Source of the DNA: an uncultured Clostridia bacterium
GTDB lineage: Bacteria > Bacillota > Clostridia > Christensenellales > Aristaeellaceae
Assembly (NCBI GenBank): GCA_946413245.1
Contig: CAMKJS010000002.1
Location: forward strand, 22,695-86,694
DNA length: 64,000 nt
Direction: 5' to 3'
In this document: one piece after another, positions 9,138-18,275 of the stretch
Numbering within the stretch: the stretch's first letter is position 1
Layout of the letters: every line of letters starts with the position of its first letter
Notes under the pieces: model-generated
Database searches by the model: none
What the model was told of the DNA's origin: nothing
The model's input: the letters and a program-made list of their open reading frames with translations, nothing else
Made by a program: the position numbers and the translations under genes

Positions 9138-11060
9138 TCAGTTCTTCATTGCCCGCATGGCGTTCAGCACCGCCAGCACGGTAACTCCCACGTCCGCGAA
9201 TACCGCCAGGCCCATGCCGGCCAGGCCCATGCCGGCCAGTACCAGCGCCGCCAGCTTCACCGCGATGGCAAACACGGCGTTCTGCCGGGCAATGCCGATG
9301 GTACGCCGGGAAATCCGGATCGCGGCGGCAATCTTGGAGGGCTGATCGTCCATCAGCACCACGTCCGCCGCTTCGATGGCAGCGTCCGATCCCAGGGCGC
9401 CCATGGCGATCCCGACATCCGCCCGGGCCAGCACCGGCGCGTCGTTCATTCCGTCCCCCGCGAAGGCGAGGGCCTTTTTTGGTTCCTTTTTTTCCAGCAG
9501 TTCTTCCACGGCTGTCACCTTGTCCGCCGGCAGCAGACCCGCCCGGTACTCGTCCAGGCCCAGGGTCTCCGCCACATGCCGGCCGACCTCCTCACGGTCG
9601 CCGGTCAGCATCACGGTCCGGGATACGCCGCATGCACGGAGAGCACGAACCGCTTCGGCAGAATCCGCCTTGATCCGGTCCGATACCAGAATGTAGCCGG
9701 CATATTCTCCGTCGATCGCGATATGGAGAACCGTTCCGGCCTTTTCGCAGGCGCTCCGCCCCGCTCCGACTCCGTCCATCAGCTTCGTATTGCCGACCGC
9801 CACCCGGCGGCCGTTGATCCGCGCGATGATTCCCTGTCCGGATACCTCCTCGGTTTCCTCCACGGTGCAGTCGTCGTTTTCCTCCGGGTAAGCCGCTCGC
9901 AGCGAGGCAGCGATGGGGTGCGTGGAATACCGTTCCACATGGGCCGCCAGATGCAGCAGCTCGTGGGCGCTGATTTCCTCCGGATGAATGTCCGTCACCT
10001 CGAAGACGCCTTCCGTCAGGGTTCCGGTCTTATCGAACACCACCGTCTCCGTCCGGGCCAGAGCATCCATGTAGTTGGCGCCTTTGATCAGAATGCCCTT
10101 CCGGGAAGCGCCTCCGATGCCGCAGAAGAAGGTCAGGGGCACAGAAATCACCAGGGCGCAGGGACAGGAAACCACCAGGAAGGTCAGCGCTCTCCCGAAC
10201 CACAGGGGAAACGCGCTTCCGAAGTTTCCGGAGAACAGGGGCGGGAGCACCGCCAGCAGCAAGGCGGCGATGACCACCCCAGGCGTATAAACCCGGGCGA
10301 ACTTCGTGATGAAGGTTTCGCTGCGGGATTTATTCTCCCCGGCGTTTTCCACGAGTTCCAGAATACGCGCAGCCGTGGATTCATCCGCCGCCTTCGCCGC
10401 GCGCACCCGCAGCACACCGCTCAGATTCACACAGCCGGATACGATCTCGTCCCCTTCCTCCACGTCCCGGGGAACGCTTTCACCGGTCAGCGCCGCTGTA
10501 TCCAGGCTGGATTTTCCCTCCAGCACGGTTCCGTCCATGGGTACCTTTTCCCCGGGGCGGATCACCACGATCTCGCCGACCTGAACTTCTTCCGGAGAAA
10601 CAGTCACCACCGCGCCGTCCCGCTCCACGTTGGCGCTGTCCGGCCGGATTTCCATCAGCTGAGAAATGGAGCGCCGGCTGCTGCCCTCGGCGATATCCTC
10701 AAAAGTCTCTCCCAGCTGGAAGAACAGCATCACGAACACCGCTTCGGCGAACTCCGGCTTCATGCCAGGCAGAAAACCGATGGCCAGCGCGCCGAGCGTA
10801 GCGATGCACATCAGCAGATCCTCGCTGAACACCTCGCCTTTCTTCATATCCTCGAAGGCTTCCGCGTACAGATCGTAGCTGATCAGCACATATGGCACCA
10901 GATAAATCAGCAGCTGTGCCCACAGGGGCAGGGCCGTGCGGGCAGTAATGATCATCGCCGCCGCAAGCAGAACCGCTGCCGCCAGGATCCGCCCGATCTT
11001 TTCCCGGATTTCCGGCTCCAGGCCGGCCGCCTTCTCACAGATCTTCTTCCACATGTTCAA
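9138..11060 (-). CDS. Heavy-metal translocating P1B-type ATPase (Cd/Zn/Co type, CadA/ZntA-like)
   Basis: SCPCAL metal-binding motif, DKTGTLTEG phosphorylation site, TGES, AFAGDGMNDAPVLARADVGIAMG. Confidence 0.95.
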   Translation of the reverse strand: MNMWKKICEKAAGLEPEIREKIGRILAAAVLLAAAMIITARTALPLWAQLLIYLVPYVLISYDLYAEAFEDMKKGEVFSEDLLMCIATLGALAIGFLPGMKPEFAEAVFVMLFFQLGETFEDIAEGSSRRSISQLMEIRPDSANVERDGAVVTVSPEEVQVGEIVVIRPGEKVPMDGTVLEGKSSLDTAALTGESVPRDVEEGDEIVSGCVNLSGVLRVRAAKAADESTAARILELVENAGENKSRSETFITKFARVYTPGVVIAALLLAVLPPLFSGNFGSAFPLWFGRALTFLVVSCPCALVISVPLTFFCGIGGASRKGILIKGANYMDALARTETVVFDKTGTLTEGVFEVTDIHPEEISAHELLHLAAHVERYSTHPIAASLRAAYPEENDDCTVEETEEVSGQGIIARINGRRVAVGNTKLMDGVGAGRSACEKAGTVLHIAIDGEYAGYILVSDRIKADSAEAVRALRACGVSRTVMLTGDREEVGRHVAETLGLDEYRAGLLPADKVTAVEELLEKKEPKKALAFAGDGMNDAPVLARADVGIAMGALGSDAAIEAADVVLMDDQPSKIAAAIRISRRTIGIARQNAVFAIAVKLAALVLAGMGLAGMGLAVFADVGVTVLAVLNAMRAMKN

Positions 11061-11343
11061 ATATCGCCTCCACGACCATTCTGATATGCGCGTCCGCCAG
11101 TGCGTAGTACACGTCCTTGCCGTCCCGCCGGCCCCGAAGGATTCTGGCGCTCTTGAGCACCGCCAGCTGATGGGACACTGCGGAAGGGCTCATGCCGATC
11201 CGCTCGGCGATATCCAGGCCCCGGGCTTCCCGCTCCATCAGCACCGCCAGGATTTTCACCCGGGTCACATTCCCCAGCGCCTTGAACACGTCCGCCGTCT
11301 CCATCAGCGTGACCTCGTCCATAGCCTCGTACCGGTTCTCCAT
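11035..11343 (-). CDS. ArsR/SmtB family metal-responsive regulator
   Basis: VFKALGNVTRVKILAVLMEREARGLDIAERIGMSPSAVSHQLAVLKSARILRGRRDGKDVYYAL. Confidence 0.93.
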   Translation of the reverse strand: MENRYEAMDEVTLMETADVFKALGNVTRVKILAVLMEREARGLDIAERIGMSPSAVSHQLAVLKSARILRGRRDGKDVYYALADAHIRMVVEAIFEHVEEDL

Positions 11344-11384
11344 GTGTTTCCTCCTCCCCGAATCCGGGATGTTTAATACAAATC

Positions 11385-11453
11385 TTGAATGTTTGCTCAA
11401 TTGAGCAATCGTTCAATCGTTAAGAGTATAATCTTGCTGTCCGCTCCTGTCAA
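11385..11453 (-). promoter_or_regulatory. Sigma-A promoter and ArsR-type operator of the arsR/P1B-ATPase operon
   Basis: Minus strand: TTGACA (11448-11453), 17-nt spacer, TATACT (11425-11430), followed by a 32-bp palindrome TTGAATGTTTGCTCAA|TTGAGCAATCGTTCAA (11385-11416; 14/16 arm matches). Confidence 0.85.
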
Positions 11454-11483
11454 GAGCAAAAGAGAAAAAAGCGAAAAACAGAC

Positions 11484-11510
11484 AAAAAAAGCGGGGACCT
11501 CAATCCCCGC
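11484..11510 (-). terminator. Rho-independent terminator
   Basis: Minus strand GCGGGGATTGAGGTCCCCGCTTTTTTT downstream of the 11581-12531 gene. Confidence 0.85.
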
Positions 11511-11580
11511 AGTTTCTCCGGCCGTTCAGACAGCCTGTGCTGAACAAGCTGTTCTGCTCCGCAGATTGCCGGAAAAGCGA

Positions 11581-12531
11581 TCATTCCGCCGGCAGTTCGT
11601 GATATTCACCGCTTGCCATCAGCGCCTGAATCAGGGCCGACGCGGTCTCGTAATTGGCGTCTGATTCGTCCGCGTTTTTATAGCTGCAGACATACTTAAA
11701 CCCATACTCTCCCATCCAGACCTGCGCATACAGAGTTCCGTAGCTCCTCTTTTCCCCGGCCAGGTATGTGCCGTAAGCTTTCTCCGTATAATCGCCTTTT
11801 TCAATACCCCGCTCGACGGTTTTTTTGCTGACCGCGGATGTGGTATAGAAGGTAAACTGCGCGCCGTTTTCATCTTCGTACACGCCGCTTACATGCAGGC
11901 AGGAATCGTTCATGATCGTGTGCGTCAGCGGAATCTCTTTTCCGTTAAACGTAATCTGCATGGGATAAAACATCGTGCCCCCGTCGTCCACGAGTTTGTC
12001 CGCCGGAAAGCCCGTATCGAACGCGGTAGCAAACGGTCCGGCAAGAACCGCGTCCCGTATCTCGTTCAGGTATTCCTCCCCTTTTCCTTCATCCTCCGGA
12101 TCAATCACGGCACGGAGATAATACGTGTCGGGATCCAGCGGCAGATCACCCAGATGAATCACGATCTGTCCGTCCTCTGTGAGATAGGCGGGGCGGTCGC
12201 CGGCGGTCACCAGCGTGCACCCTTCATCCGCGACAGAAAACTTCTCCTCGTATAATCTGTCGCCCGGTTCTCTTTTATCTTTCGCCATCCCCAGCAGATA
12301 AACATGGATGCTTGCTCCGTCCGTGTTGAAATAACAGTTCGTGCACGCTGAAATGTTCAAATTGCTGATGCTCCACTCGCCTTCCGGCAGGTAGAACGAG
12401 AAATCTTCGCCGAGAATCCGGTTGCGGAGCGTGTACACCTGCCATGTATCCTTGACCTCGGCGGCTTCAGCGATTGCGAAAGAAAGCATGAGTACCAGCA
12501 GAACTGCAATAACCACAAGAATCTTTTTCAT
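11581..12531 (-). CDS. Secreted protein of unknown function
   Basis: Signal peptide MKKILVVIAVLLVLMLSFAIAEA; no family recognised. Confidence 0.75.
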   Translation of the reverse strand: MKKILVVIAVLLVLMLSFAIAEAAEVKDTWQVYTLRNRILGEDFSFYLPEGEWSISNLNISACTNCYFNTDGASIHVYLLGMAKDKREPGDRLYEEKFSVADEGCTLVTAGDRPAYLTEDGQIVIHLGDLPLDPDTYYLRAVIDPEDEGKGEEYLNEIRDAVLAGPFATAFDTGFPADKLVDDGGTMFYPMQITFNGKEIPLTHTIMNDSCLHVSGVYEDENGAQFTFYTTSAVSKKTVERGIEKGDYTEKAYGTYLAGEKRSYGTLYAQVWMGEYGFKYVCSYKNADESDANYETASALIQALMASGEYHELPAE

Positions 12532-12737
12532 GAGTGTTCTCCTCCCTGTGTTGTCTGAATCTGCCTGCAGTATCTTTCGGTTACACAAACGGTAACTTGT
12601 TTACAGATATTATATCACCAAATAATCCGGAATACAAACCATAAATCCCACAATCAAAGCAGAGCAGTATCCAACAGTTTTCAGCTGTTCATTTTATAGC
12701 GCAGCGACCGATCTGTGCGGCTGTTTTTTTTGCAAAA

Positions 12738-12765
12738 GAAACTTTTGGCAGGAATAAACCGTATA
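12738..12765 (+). promoter_or_regulatory. Putative ECF-sigma-dependent (autoregulatory) promoter
   Basis: GAAAC-TTTT (12738-12746) with 17 nt between AAAC and CGTA (12760-12763), about 35 nt upstream of the ECF sigma gene start. Confidence 0.6.
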
Positions 12766-12799
12766 TTATATGAAGATCTTCTTTCAGGAGGGCTCATTC

Positions 12800-13267
12800 A
12801 TGACCAGGGATGCCTTCGGGCAGTTGTATTTGCAATTGATTCCCGGATTGTACAGGCTGGCTCAAAGCATCCTGCATCATCGGGAAGACGCTATGGATGC
12901 GGTTCAGCAGGCAGTCGAGAAAGCCTGGAAAGCTTCTGACAAAATTCATTCCGGCGGGGAAAAGGCTTACATCACCAGAATTGTTATCAACGAGTGCAGA
13001 AATATACAGCGGCACAGAATGCGCATTGTTCCCCGGCCCGATCTTCCCGGGAATAAGCCGGATGAATCCCACGTTGAATTGTTCGCTGCCATTTCCGCTC
13101 TTCCGGAAAAGTATCGTCTTCCGCTGTTGCTGCGCTATATGGAAGGATACAGTGAAAAAGAAACCGCCGAAACGCTGCATATATCTGTATCCGCTTTGAA
13201 ATCGAGGCTTTTCAGGGCAAGAAACAGCCTGAAAGACATTATCATTGAGGAGAGTGAAAGTCAATGA
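12800..13267 (+). CDS. ECF-type RNA polymerase sigma factor
   Basis: QSILHHREDAMDAVQQAVEKAWKA (region 2) and LPEKYRLPLLLRYMEGYSEKETAETLHISVSALKSRLFRAR (region 4); CAGGAGG RBS. Confidence 0.92.
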   Translation: MTRDAFGQLYLQLIPGLYRLAQSILHHREDAMDAVQQAVEKAWKASDKIHSGGEKAYITRIVINECRNIQRHRMRIVPRPDLPGNKPDESHVELFAAISALPEKYRLPLLLRYMEGYSEKETAETLHISVSALKSRLFRARNSLKDIIIEESESQ

Positions 13268-13599
13268 AGCATATTACCGATAAAGATCTGCAGCAGTTAT
13301 ACGATGAAGCGCCACAAATTTTATATGACCATGTTCGTCAAAAGCTTTCTCTCCTTCAGGAGAAAAAGCAGGAAGCGGCTATCATAAAAAAGAGATACAG
13401 TGCCCGCCTGATTGCGGCAGCAATCGTTCTGATCGGGCTGATGACGATCGCACTGGCAACCGGCACTGTACAAAAGTGGTTATACGTCAACCGGGACAAC
13501 ACAGTCATTGAAATACGCGAAGAAGCAACCGCCAATCCGTCTCTCCCTGATTCTGATTATGGTAAAAATCCGTATCGTCTCCCCGGAACGATCACATGA
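13264..13599 (+). CDS. Small single-TM protein, candidate anti-sigma factor
   Basis: ATGA overlap with the ECF sigma gene; cytoplasmic N-terminus, one TM (LIAAAIVLIGLMTIALAT), short outer tail. Confidence 0.6.
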   Translation: MKHITDKDLQQLYDEAPQILYDHVRQKLSLLQEKKQEAAIIKKRYSARLIAAAIVLIGLMTIALATGTVQKWLYVNRDNTVIEIREEATANPSLPDSDYGKNPYRLPGTIT

Positions 13600-13661
13600 T
13601 ACAAACCGGCCTGCTGATCTTTGGGAAATAAACGGATATGCCTGGGAAGGATCCGCTCTGA

Positions 13662-16388
13662 ATGTTGAAACAAATAAGTGTAATCCGGTTTGGATTGATT
13701 CTTTCAGTTTGTTTGCTCTTTGCTTTTTACTGCGTTTCCGCGGAAAACCTTCTGGAGAACGGGGATTTTCGGGAGCTTGATGAAGATGGCTTGCCTGTCG
13801 GCTGGTATACAGACGCCTATATTCCTGATCCCGGCTACACTGAATTCACAACAGGAGAAGGGCATACCGAACTGTCAGTTTCAGTCGAAATCCGTAACTA
13901 CGGTTACAATGACGCCCGCTTTGCACAGGTTGTGGATGTAAACCCTGACAGTCTCTATTGCTTAAGCGGATACATCCGGGCTGATGATGTGGAAGGTGGC
14001 CACGGAGCCAACCTCAGCGTGGAAGGTGTATATGCCTTCAGCAAAAAAACCTATGACACAGATGGACAATGGCAGTTTATTGAATATTTCGGTAAAACAG
14101 GACCGGAGCAGAATGAAATCACTGTTTTTGCCAGGCTGGGCGGATATAGCGGAGAAAGCGCAGGAAAAGCTGCATTTTCCGATTTGAAACTGGTCCAGGC
14201 TGACAGGGTTCCGGAAGGCAGTGTTGCTGATTTATGGTACAGGGAATCGGATGATACGCATCATGACGAGGAATACCTCGACGATGATGTGACAGAAGTT
14301 CCCAGTAGTGTCTGGCCTTGGGTACTCGCCATCATTCTGGCCTGCCTGCTGTCTGCGTCGGCGACAATTTTCCTGATGAAGCATTGTCCGCATTCCTCAA
14401 TCATTCATTCTGTCCGCTGTGCAGAGAGCATCACATTGAACAATTGGCATCCGGATCGCAGTCTGCACTGGAAGCGAAAAGATACTTTGATTCTTTGCGC
14501 TGTGACAACACTGATTTATTCCTTGCTCAGTCTGCTGACGCTTGGCAGCACCAAAGCGCCTCAGACTGACTGGACGTCCAGCGGAACAAACGAACAGATT
14601 GTTTTCGATCTTGGCAGTATCCAGGAGAATTTTGAAATCCTGTATTTTGCCGGAGTCAGTCATCATAACTTCTCAGTTTCTGTCAGCGATGACGGTGAAA
14701 ACTGGGCAGAGGAAACATGGGCCCAGATGAATGAATGGCAATGCTGGAAATGGAAATACATAACCATTTCCTACGAATCCGAGCAAAGCGGGAGATCTTT
14801 TTCGAATCCAAACCAGTCAAACATCGTCCGTTTCAGCGGGCGGTATGTCCGCCTGTCAAGCAGGCAGTATGCCCTCTCGCTGAAAGAGATTCTGTTCCGT
14901 CGCATGGACGGTTCAGCCATATCTCCCGCAGTTGTGTCACAGAACGGCGCAAATCCTGAAAGTATATATTATTCAGATCCCTCCGCTCTGATTGATGAAC
15001 CTGAAACGCTGGAGCAGCTTCCCGCTTTGTTTGCTGATGAAAAAGTACTCCCTCGGAAAGCGGAGCCGTCCTGGTGGAACAGTACTTATTTCGACGAAAT
15101 ATACCATGCCCGAACCGCGTATGAGTTTCTTCAGGGTACCGTTCCCTATGAGACCAGCCATCCCCCGCTTGGCAAAGAACTGATGAGCATATGTATCGCT
15201 GTTTTCGGAATGACGCCTTTCGGCTGGCGTTTCGCCGGAGCAGTCGCGGGGATTCTGATGCTGCCCGGTATGTATCTGCTCGGGAAGCAATTGACAAAAA
15301 AGACATGGATTGCCGCGCTGGCCTGTCTGCTGATGGCGCTGGATTGTATGCATCTGACACAGACGCAGATTGCCACAATAGACAGTTTCCCGGTTCTGTT
15401 TATCATCTTTTCCTACTTTTTCATGCTGCGCTTCCTTCAGACAGATTACCTGCAGGAAAAGACTGCTGTCTCCTTGATTTCGCTCTGCTGCAGCGGTCTG
15501 TGCATGGGCCTTTCCGTTGCGAGCAAATGGATCGGCATATATGCCGGAGCGGGACTGGCTGTACTCTTTTTCCGGCATTGTCTCAGGATAATCCTGCTGG
15601 AGCAGAAGGCAGGCAAGACAAGCAGAAAAAAACGTTCATGTGCCGCCCCGCGCAAAACGCTGGCGCTTTGCCTTTGGTGTATAATATTCTTCGTTGTCAT
15701 CCCGGTGACTGTGTATCTGCTAAGCTACATTCCATATTTCGTCTACAAAGCCCATCAGATTGATTCTTTTTCCGATTACATCGCAGAAGTATGGGATACC
15801 CAGATTCACATGTTCCGCTATCACAGCAGCCCCGGATTGGGAATGGATCACGATTTTTATTCTCCGTGGTGGGAATGGCCGCTTATCCTCAGACCGATGT
15901 ATTATGCGTCCGAAGAATATGTCCCGTCGTCTTCCTCAGTTCATTACAGCATATTCTGTTTCGGGAATCCGGTAATCTGGTTTGGCGGTCTCGCGGCGCT
16001 TCTGTGCTGTCTTATCCGCTCTGCTGTATGCAGCAGATACGAATCAGCCGGTTCCGATCGGATCCGGCATCTGACATCAACTTCTTTAGACTCCCGATAT
16101 GTATTCCTTTTCACGGGCCTGCTTGCGCAGTATCTTCCATGGGTATTGGTTCCGAGAGGCACCTATATCTATCATTACTTTGCCAGTCTGCCTTTTCTGA
16201 TGATAGCCGTCTGCCTCTGCTTTGACGGGTATAAAGAAGACGCCTCAAAAATCCTGAAAAGCTGCTTCATCCTGCTGATTACAGCCGCCGCCGGCTTCTT
16301 TATTCTGCTTTTTCCATATGCCAGCGGGATAGCAGTCCCCTCTTTCTGGCTGGATCTTGGTCAGAAAATCCTGAATATATGGTATTAG
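13662..16388 (+). CDS. PMT/GT39-like glycosyltransferase with N-terminal extracytoplasmic CBM-like and discoidin-like domains
   Basis: Signal peptide, ENLLENGDFRELDEDGLPVGW (CBM4_9-like), FDLGSIQENFEILYFAGVSHHNFSVSVSDDGENW...GRYVRLSS (F5/8C-like), then WNSTYFDEIYHARTAYEFLQGTVPYETSHPPLGKELM (PMT motif) and many TMs. Confidence 0.82.
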   Translation: MLKQISVIRFGLILSVCLLFAFYCVSAENLLENGDFRELDEDGLPVGWYTDAYIPDPGYTEFTTGEGHTELSVSVEIRNYGYNDARFAQVVDVNPDSLYCLSGYIRADDVEGGHGANLSVEGVYAFSKKTYDTDGQWQFIEYFGKTGPEQNEITVFARLGGYSGESAGKAAFSDLKLVQADRVPEGSVADLWYRESDDTHHDEEYLDDDVTEVPSSVWPWVLAIILACLLSASATIFLMKHCPHSSIIHSVRCAESITLNNWHPDRSLHWKRKDTLILCAVTTLIYSLLSLLTLGSTKAPQTDWTSSGTNEQIVFDLGSIQENFEILYFAGVSHHNFSVSVSDDGENWAEETWAQMNEWQCWKWKYITISYESEQSGRSFSNPNQSNIVRFSGRYVRLSSRQYALSLKEILFRRMDGSAISPAVVSQNGANPESIYYSDPSALIDEPETLEQLPALFADEKVLPRKAEPSWWNSTYFDEIYHARTAYEFLQGTVPYETSHPPLGKELMSICIAVFGMTPFGWRFAGAVAGILMLPGMYLLGKQLTKKTWIAALACLLMALDCMHLTQTQIATIDSFPVLFIIFSYFFMLRFLQTDYLQEKTAVSLISLCCSGLCMGLSVASKWIGIYAGAGLAVLFFRHCLRIILLEQKAGKTSRKKRSCAAPRKTLALCLWCIIFFVVIPVTVYLLSYIPYFVYKAHQIDSFSDYIAEVWDTQIHMFRYHSSPGLGMDHDFYSPWWEWPLILRPMYYASEEYVPSSSSVHYSIFCFGNPVIWFGGLAALLCCLIRSAVCSRYESAGSDRIRHLTSTSLDSRYVFLFTGLLAQYLPWVLVPRGTYIYHYFASLPFLMIAVCLCFDGYKEDASKILKSCFILLITAAAGFFILLFPYASGIAVPSFWLDLGQKILNIWY

Positions 16389-16409
16389 AATTGTTACGTA
16401 AATTGGCAG

Positions 16410-18149
16410 TCAATCTTTCACTTCATATATTGCTGCTTCCAGCGGCGCCAGGATCCCTTTTTCGCCGGCGCCTGTGCCGAGAAGCAGCTCCGCGCCTTCC
16501 AGAACGGCTGCATCGTATGCTGCGGGTTCCAGGGAAAAATTAATCAGAACGACAGCCTTTGCCTTTTCATTTTCGCGAATATAGGCAAAGATCTGTTCGT
16601 TTTCGTGGAACAGTTCCTGATAATCTCCGGTGATCAGCTCGGAATGCTCCCGGCGAAGTCCTGCCAGGGAAATATACCAGTTCAGGATTGAATCGGGGTT
16701 TTCCCGTTCAGCGGCGGCGTTATACGTTCCATAGTCTTCATAGACCGGCAGCCATGGCGTTCCCGTGGTAAAGCCCGCGTTCTCCGAATTGTCCCACTGC
16801 ATGGGCGTACGGGAACTGTCCCGGGCAAACCGATGCACGCCGGCCAGGGCCTCCTCCGCTGAATATCCTTCCCCGACGGCAAACCAGTAATGGTTCCTGG
16901 TGGAAACATCGTCATATTCCTCAATGGAAGGCCAGGCAACGTTCACAAATCCCAGTTCCTCTCCTTCCATAATGAACGGAGTGCCGCGCATGGTCAGCAG
17001 CAGCGCCGCCAGTGCTTTCCCGCCGGCCACGCGGTCCGCGCCTGCCGGCAGAAAGTGGTTGATGGAGCGGGGCTGGTCATGATTTTCCAGGAAGATGGGA
17101 TACCATCCGCTGACCTGTTTGGTTGCCTCCTGGCTGGCAGCAAAAAGAGCCTTGAAGTCCGGCAGAGACCATTCTCTGGTCTCGCACCAGTTCATCTCAT
17201 CCGGCAAATCGATCACGACATGACTGAATTCGAACACCATGTCAAACACGCCTTCGGCGCCGACCCATTCAGGCAGTTCCTCCGCGGAAACTCCGTTGGC
17301 CTCGCCCACCGTAAAGATATCCGTTCCTTCCTGCACGGCAGCCTTAAACTCCCGAAGATAGTCCAGGATTCCGGCCGTGTTGGCCGTCATGGCATGGATG
17401 CCAACCGTTCCATCACTGGCGTCCGGTTCGCCGTCGGACATCTCCGCTGGCTTTTTGATGTAGGTGATCGCGTCCAGGCGGAAACCTCCTACCCCTTTTT
17501 CCACCCAGAAGCGGGCCACATTTATCAGCGCCTCCCGTACTTCCGGATTGGCCCAGTTCAGATCCGGCTGCTCCGGAAGAAAGGTATGAAGATAATACTG
17601 TCCTCTGGTTTCGTCATATTCCCAGGCGGATCCCCCGAATATACTGCGCCAGTTGTTCGGCGCGCTTCCGTTCTCCTTCGGATCCGCCCAGATATACCAG
17701 TCACTTTTCCCGTTATCCAGCCCGGAGCGTGATTCCGTAAACCACTCGTTCTCGCAGGATGTGTGGTTGAACACCAGATCCATCACGATCCGGATATCCC
17801 GCTTACCCGCTTCCGCGATCAGGGTTTCCATATCCGCCATCGTTCCGTAAGCCGGATCGATATTATAATAGTCCGCGATATCGTACCCGTTGTCCGCCTG
17901 CGGAGAAACATAGCAGGGAGTCAGCCAGACCGCGCCGACACCGAGGCTTTGCAGATGATCCAGCTCGGAGATAATCCCCTGAAGATCTCCGATGCCGTCC
18001 CCGTCGGAATCCTTGAAGCTTTTCACGTAAATTTCGTATGCGATCGTACGCTTCCACCATTCGGACTGATCCTGAGCCGCTTCACCCGCGGCAGCGCAGA
18101 CAAACAGGATAGCAGCCAGCACGATAGCCAGGATACATTTTCTTTTCAT
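16410..18149 (-). CDS. GH13 alpha-glucosidase / oligo-1,6-glucosidase-like, exported
   Basis: Signal peptide MKRKCILAIVLAAILFVCAAAGEA; EIYVKSFKDSDGDGIGDLQGI, DLVFNHTS, QPDLNW, GVGGFRLDAI, ENHDQPR. Confidence 0.92.
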   Translation of the reverse strand: MKRKCILAIVLAAILFVCAAAGEAAQDQSEWWKRTIAYEIYVKSFKDSDGDGIGDLQGIISELDHLQSLGVGAVWLTPCYVSPQADNGYDIADYYNIDPAYGTMADMETLIAEAGKRDIRIVMDLVFNHTSCENEWFTESRSGLDNGKSDWYIWADPKENGSAPNNWRSIFGGSAWEYDETRGQYYLHTFLPEQPDLNWANPEVREALINVARFWVEKGVGGFRLDAITYIKKPAEMSDGEPDASDGTVGIHAMTANTAGILDYLREFKAAVQEGTDIFTVGEANGVSAEELPEWVGAEGVFDMVFEFSHVVIDLPDEMNWCETREWSLPDFKALFAASQEATKQVSGWYPIFLENHDQPRSINHFLPAGADRVAGGKALAALLLTMRGTPFIMEGEELGFVNVAWPSIEEYDDVSTRNHYWFAVGEGYSAEEALAGVHRFARDSSRTPMQWDNSENAGFTTGTPWLPVYEDYGTYNAAAERENPDSILNWYISLAGLRREHSELITGDYQELFHENEQIFAYIRENEKAKAVVLINFSLEPAAYDAAVLEGAELLLGTGAGEKGILAPLEAAIYEVKD

Positions 18150-18229
18150 CGTTTACACCGTCCTTCGACCGTCACTCTTCCGGGAACCGTCTTTTTATCT
18201 TTCTGTACCGGTAAAGAAAAGTCCTGCTG

Positions 18230-18258
18230 CCAAACAAAACGCCCTGCCGAAGCAGGGC
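18230..18258 (-). terminator. Rho-independent terminator of glgA
   Basis: Minus strand GCCCTGCTTCGGCAGGGCGTTTTGTTTGG. Confidence 0.8.
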
Positions 18259-18275
18259 AGAAAACGGTGATGATC

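Noticed and set aside
9576-11084. 502-aa + strand ORF
   Set aside because: Antisense to the P1B ATPase; no domain and artefact-like composition.
13508-13780. 90-aa ORF overlapping the anti-sigma candidate and PMT start as a frameshifted anti-sigma C-terminus
   Set aside because: No recognisable continuation of the sensor domain and no RBS; kept only as a note that the 111-aa protein is short.
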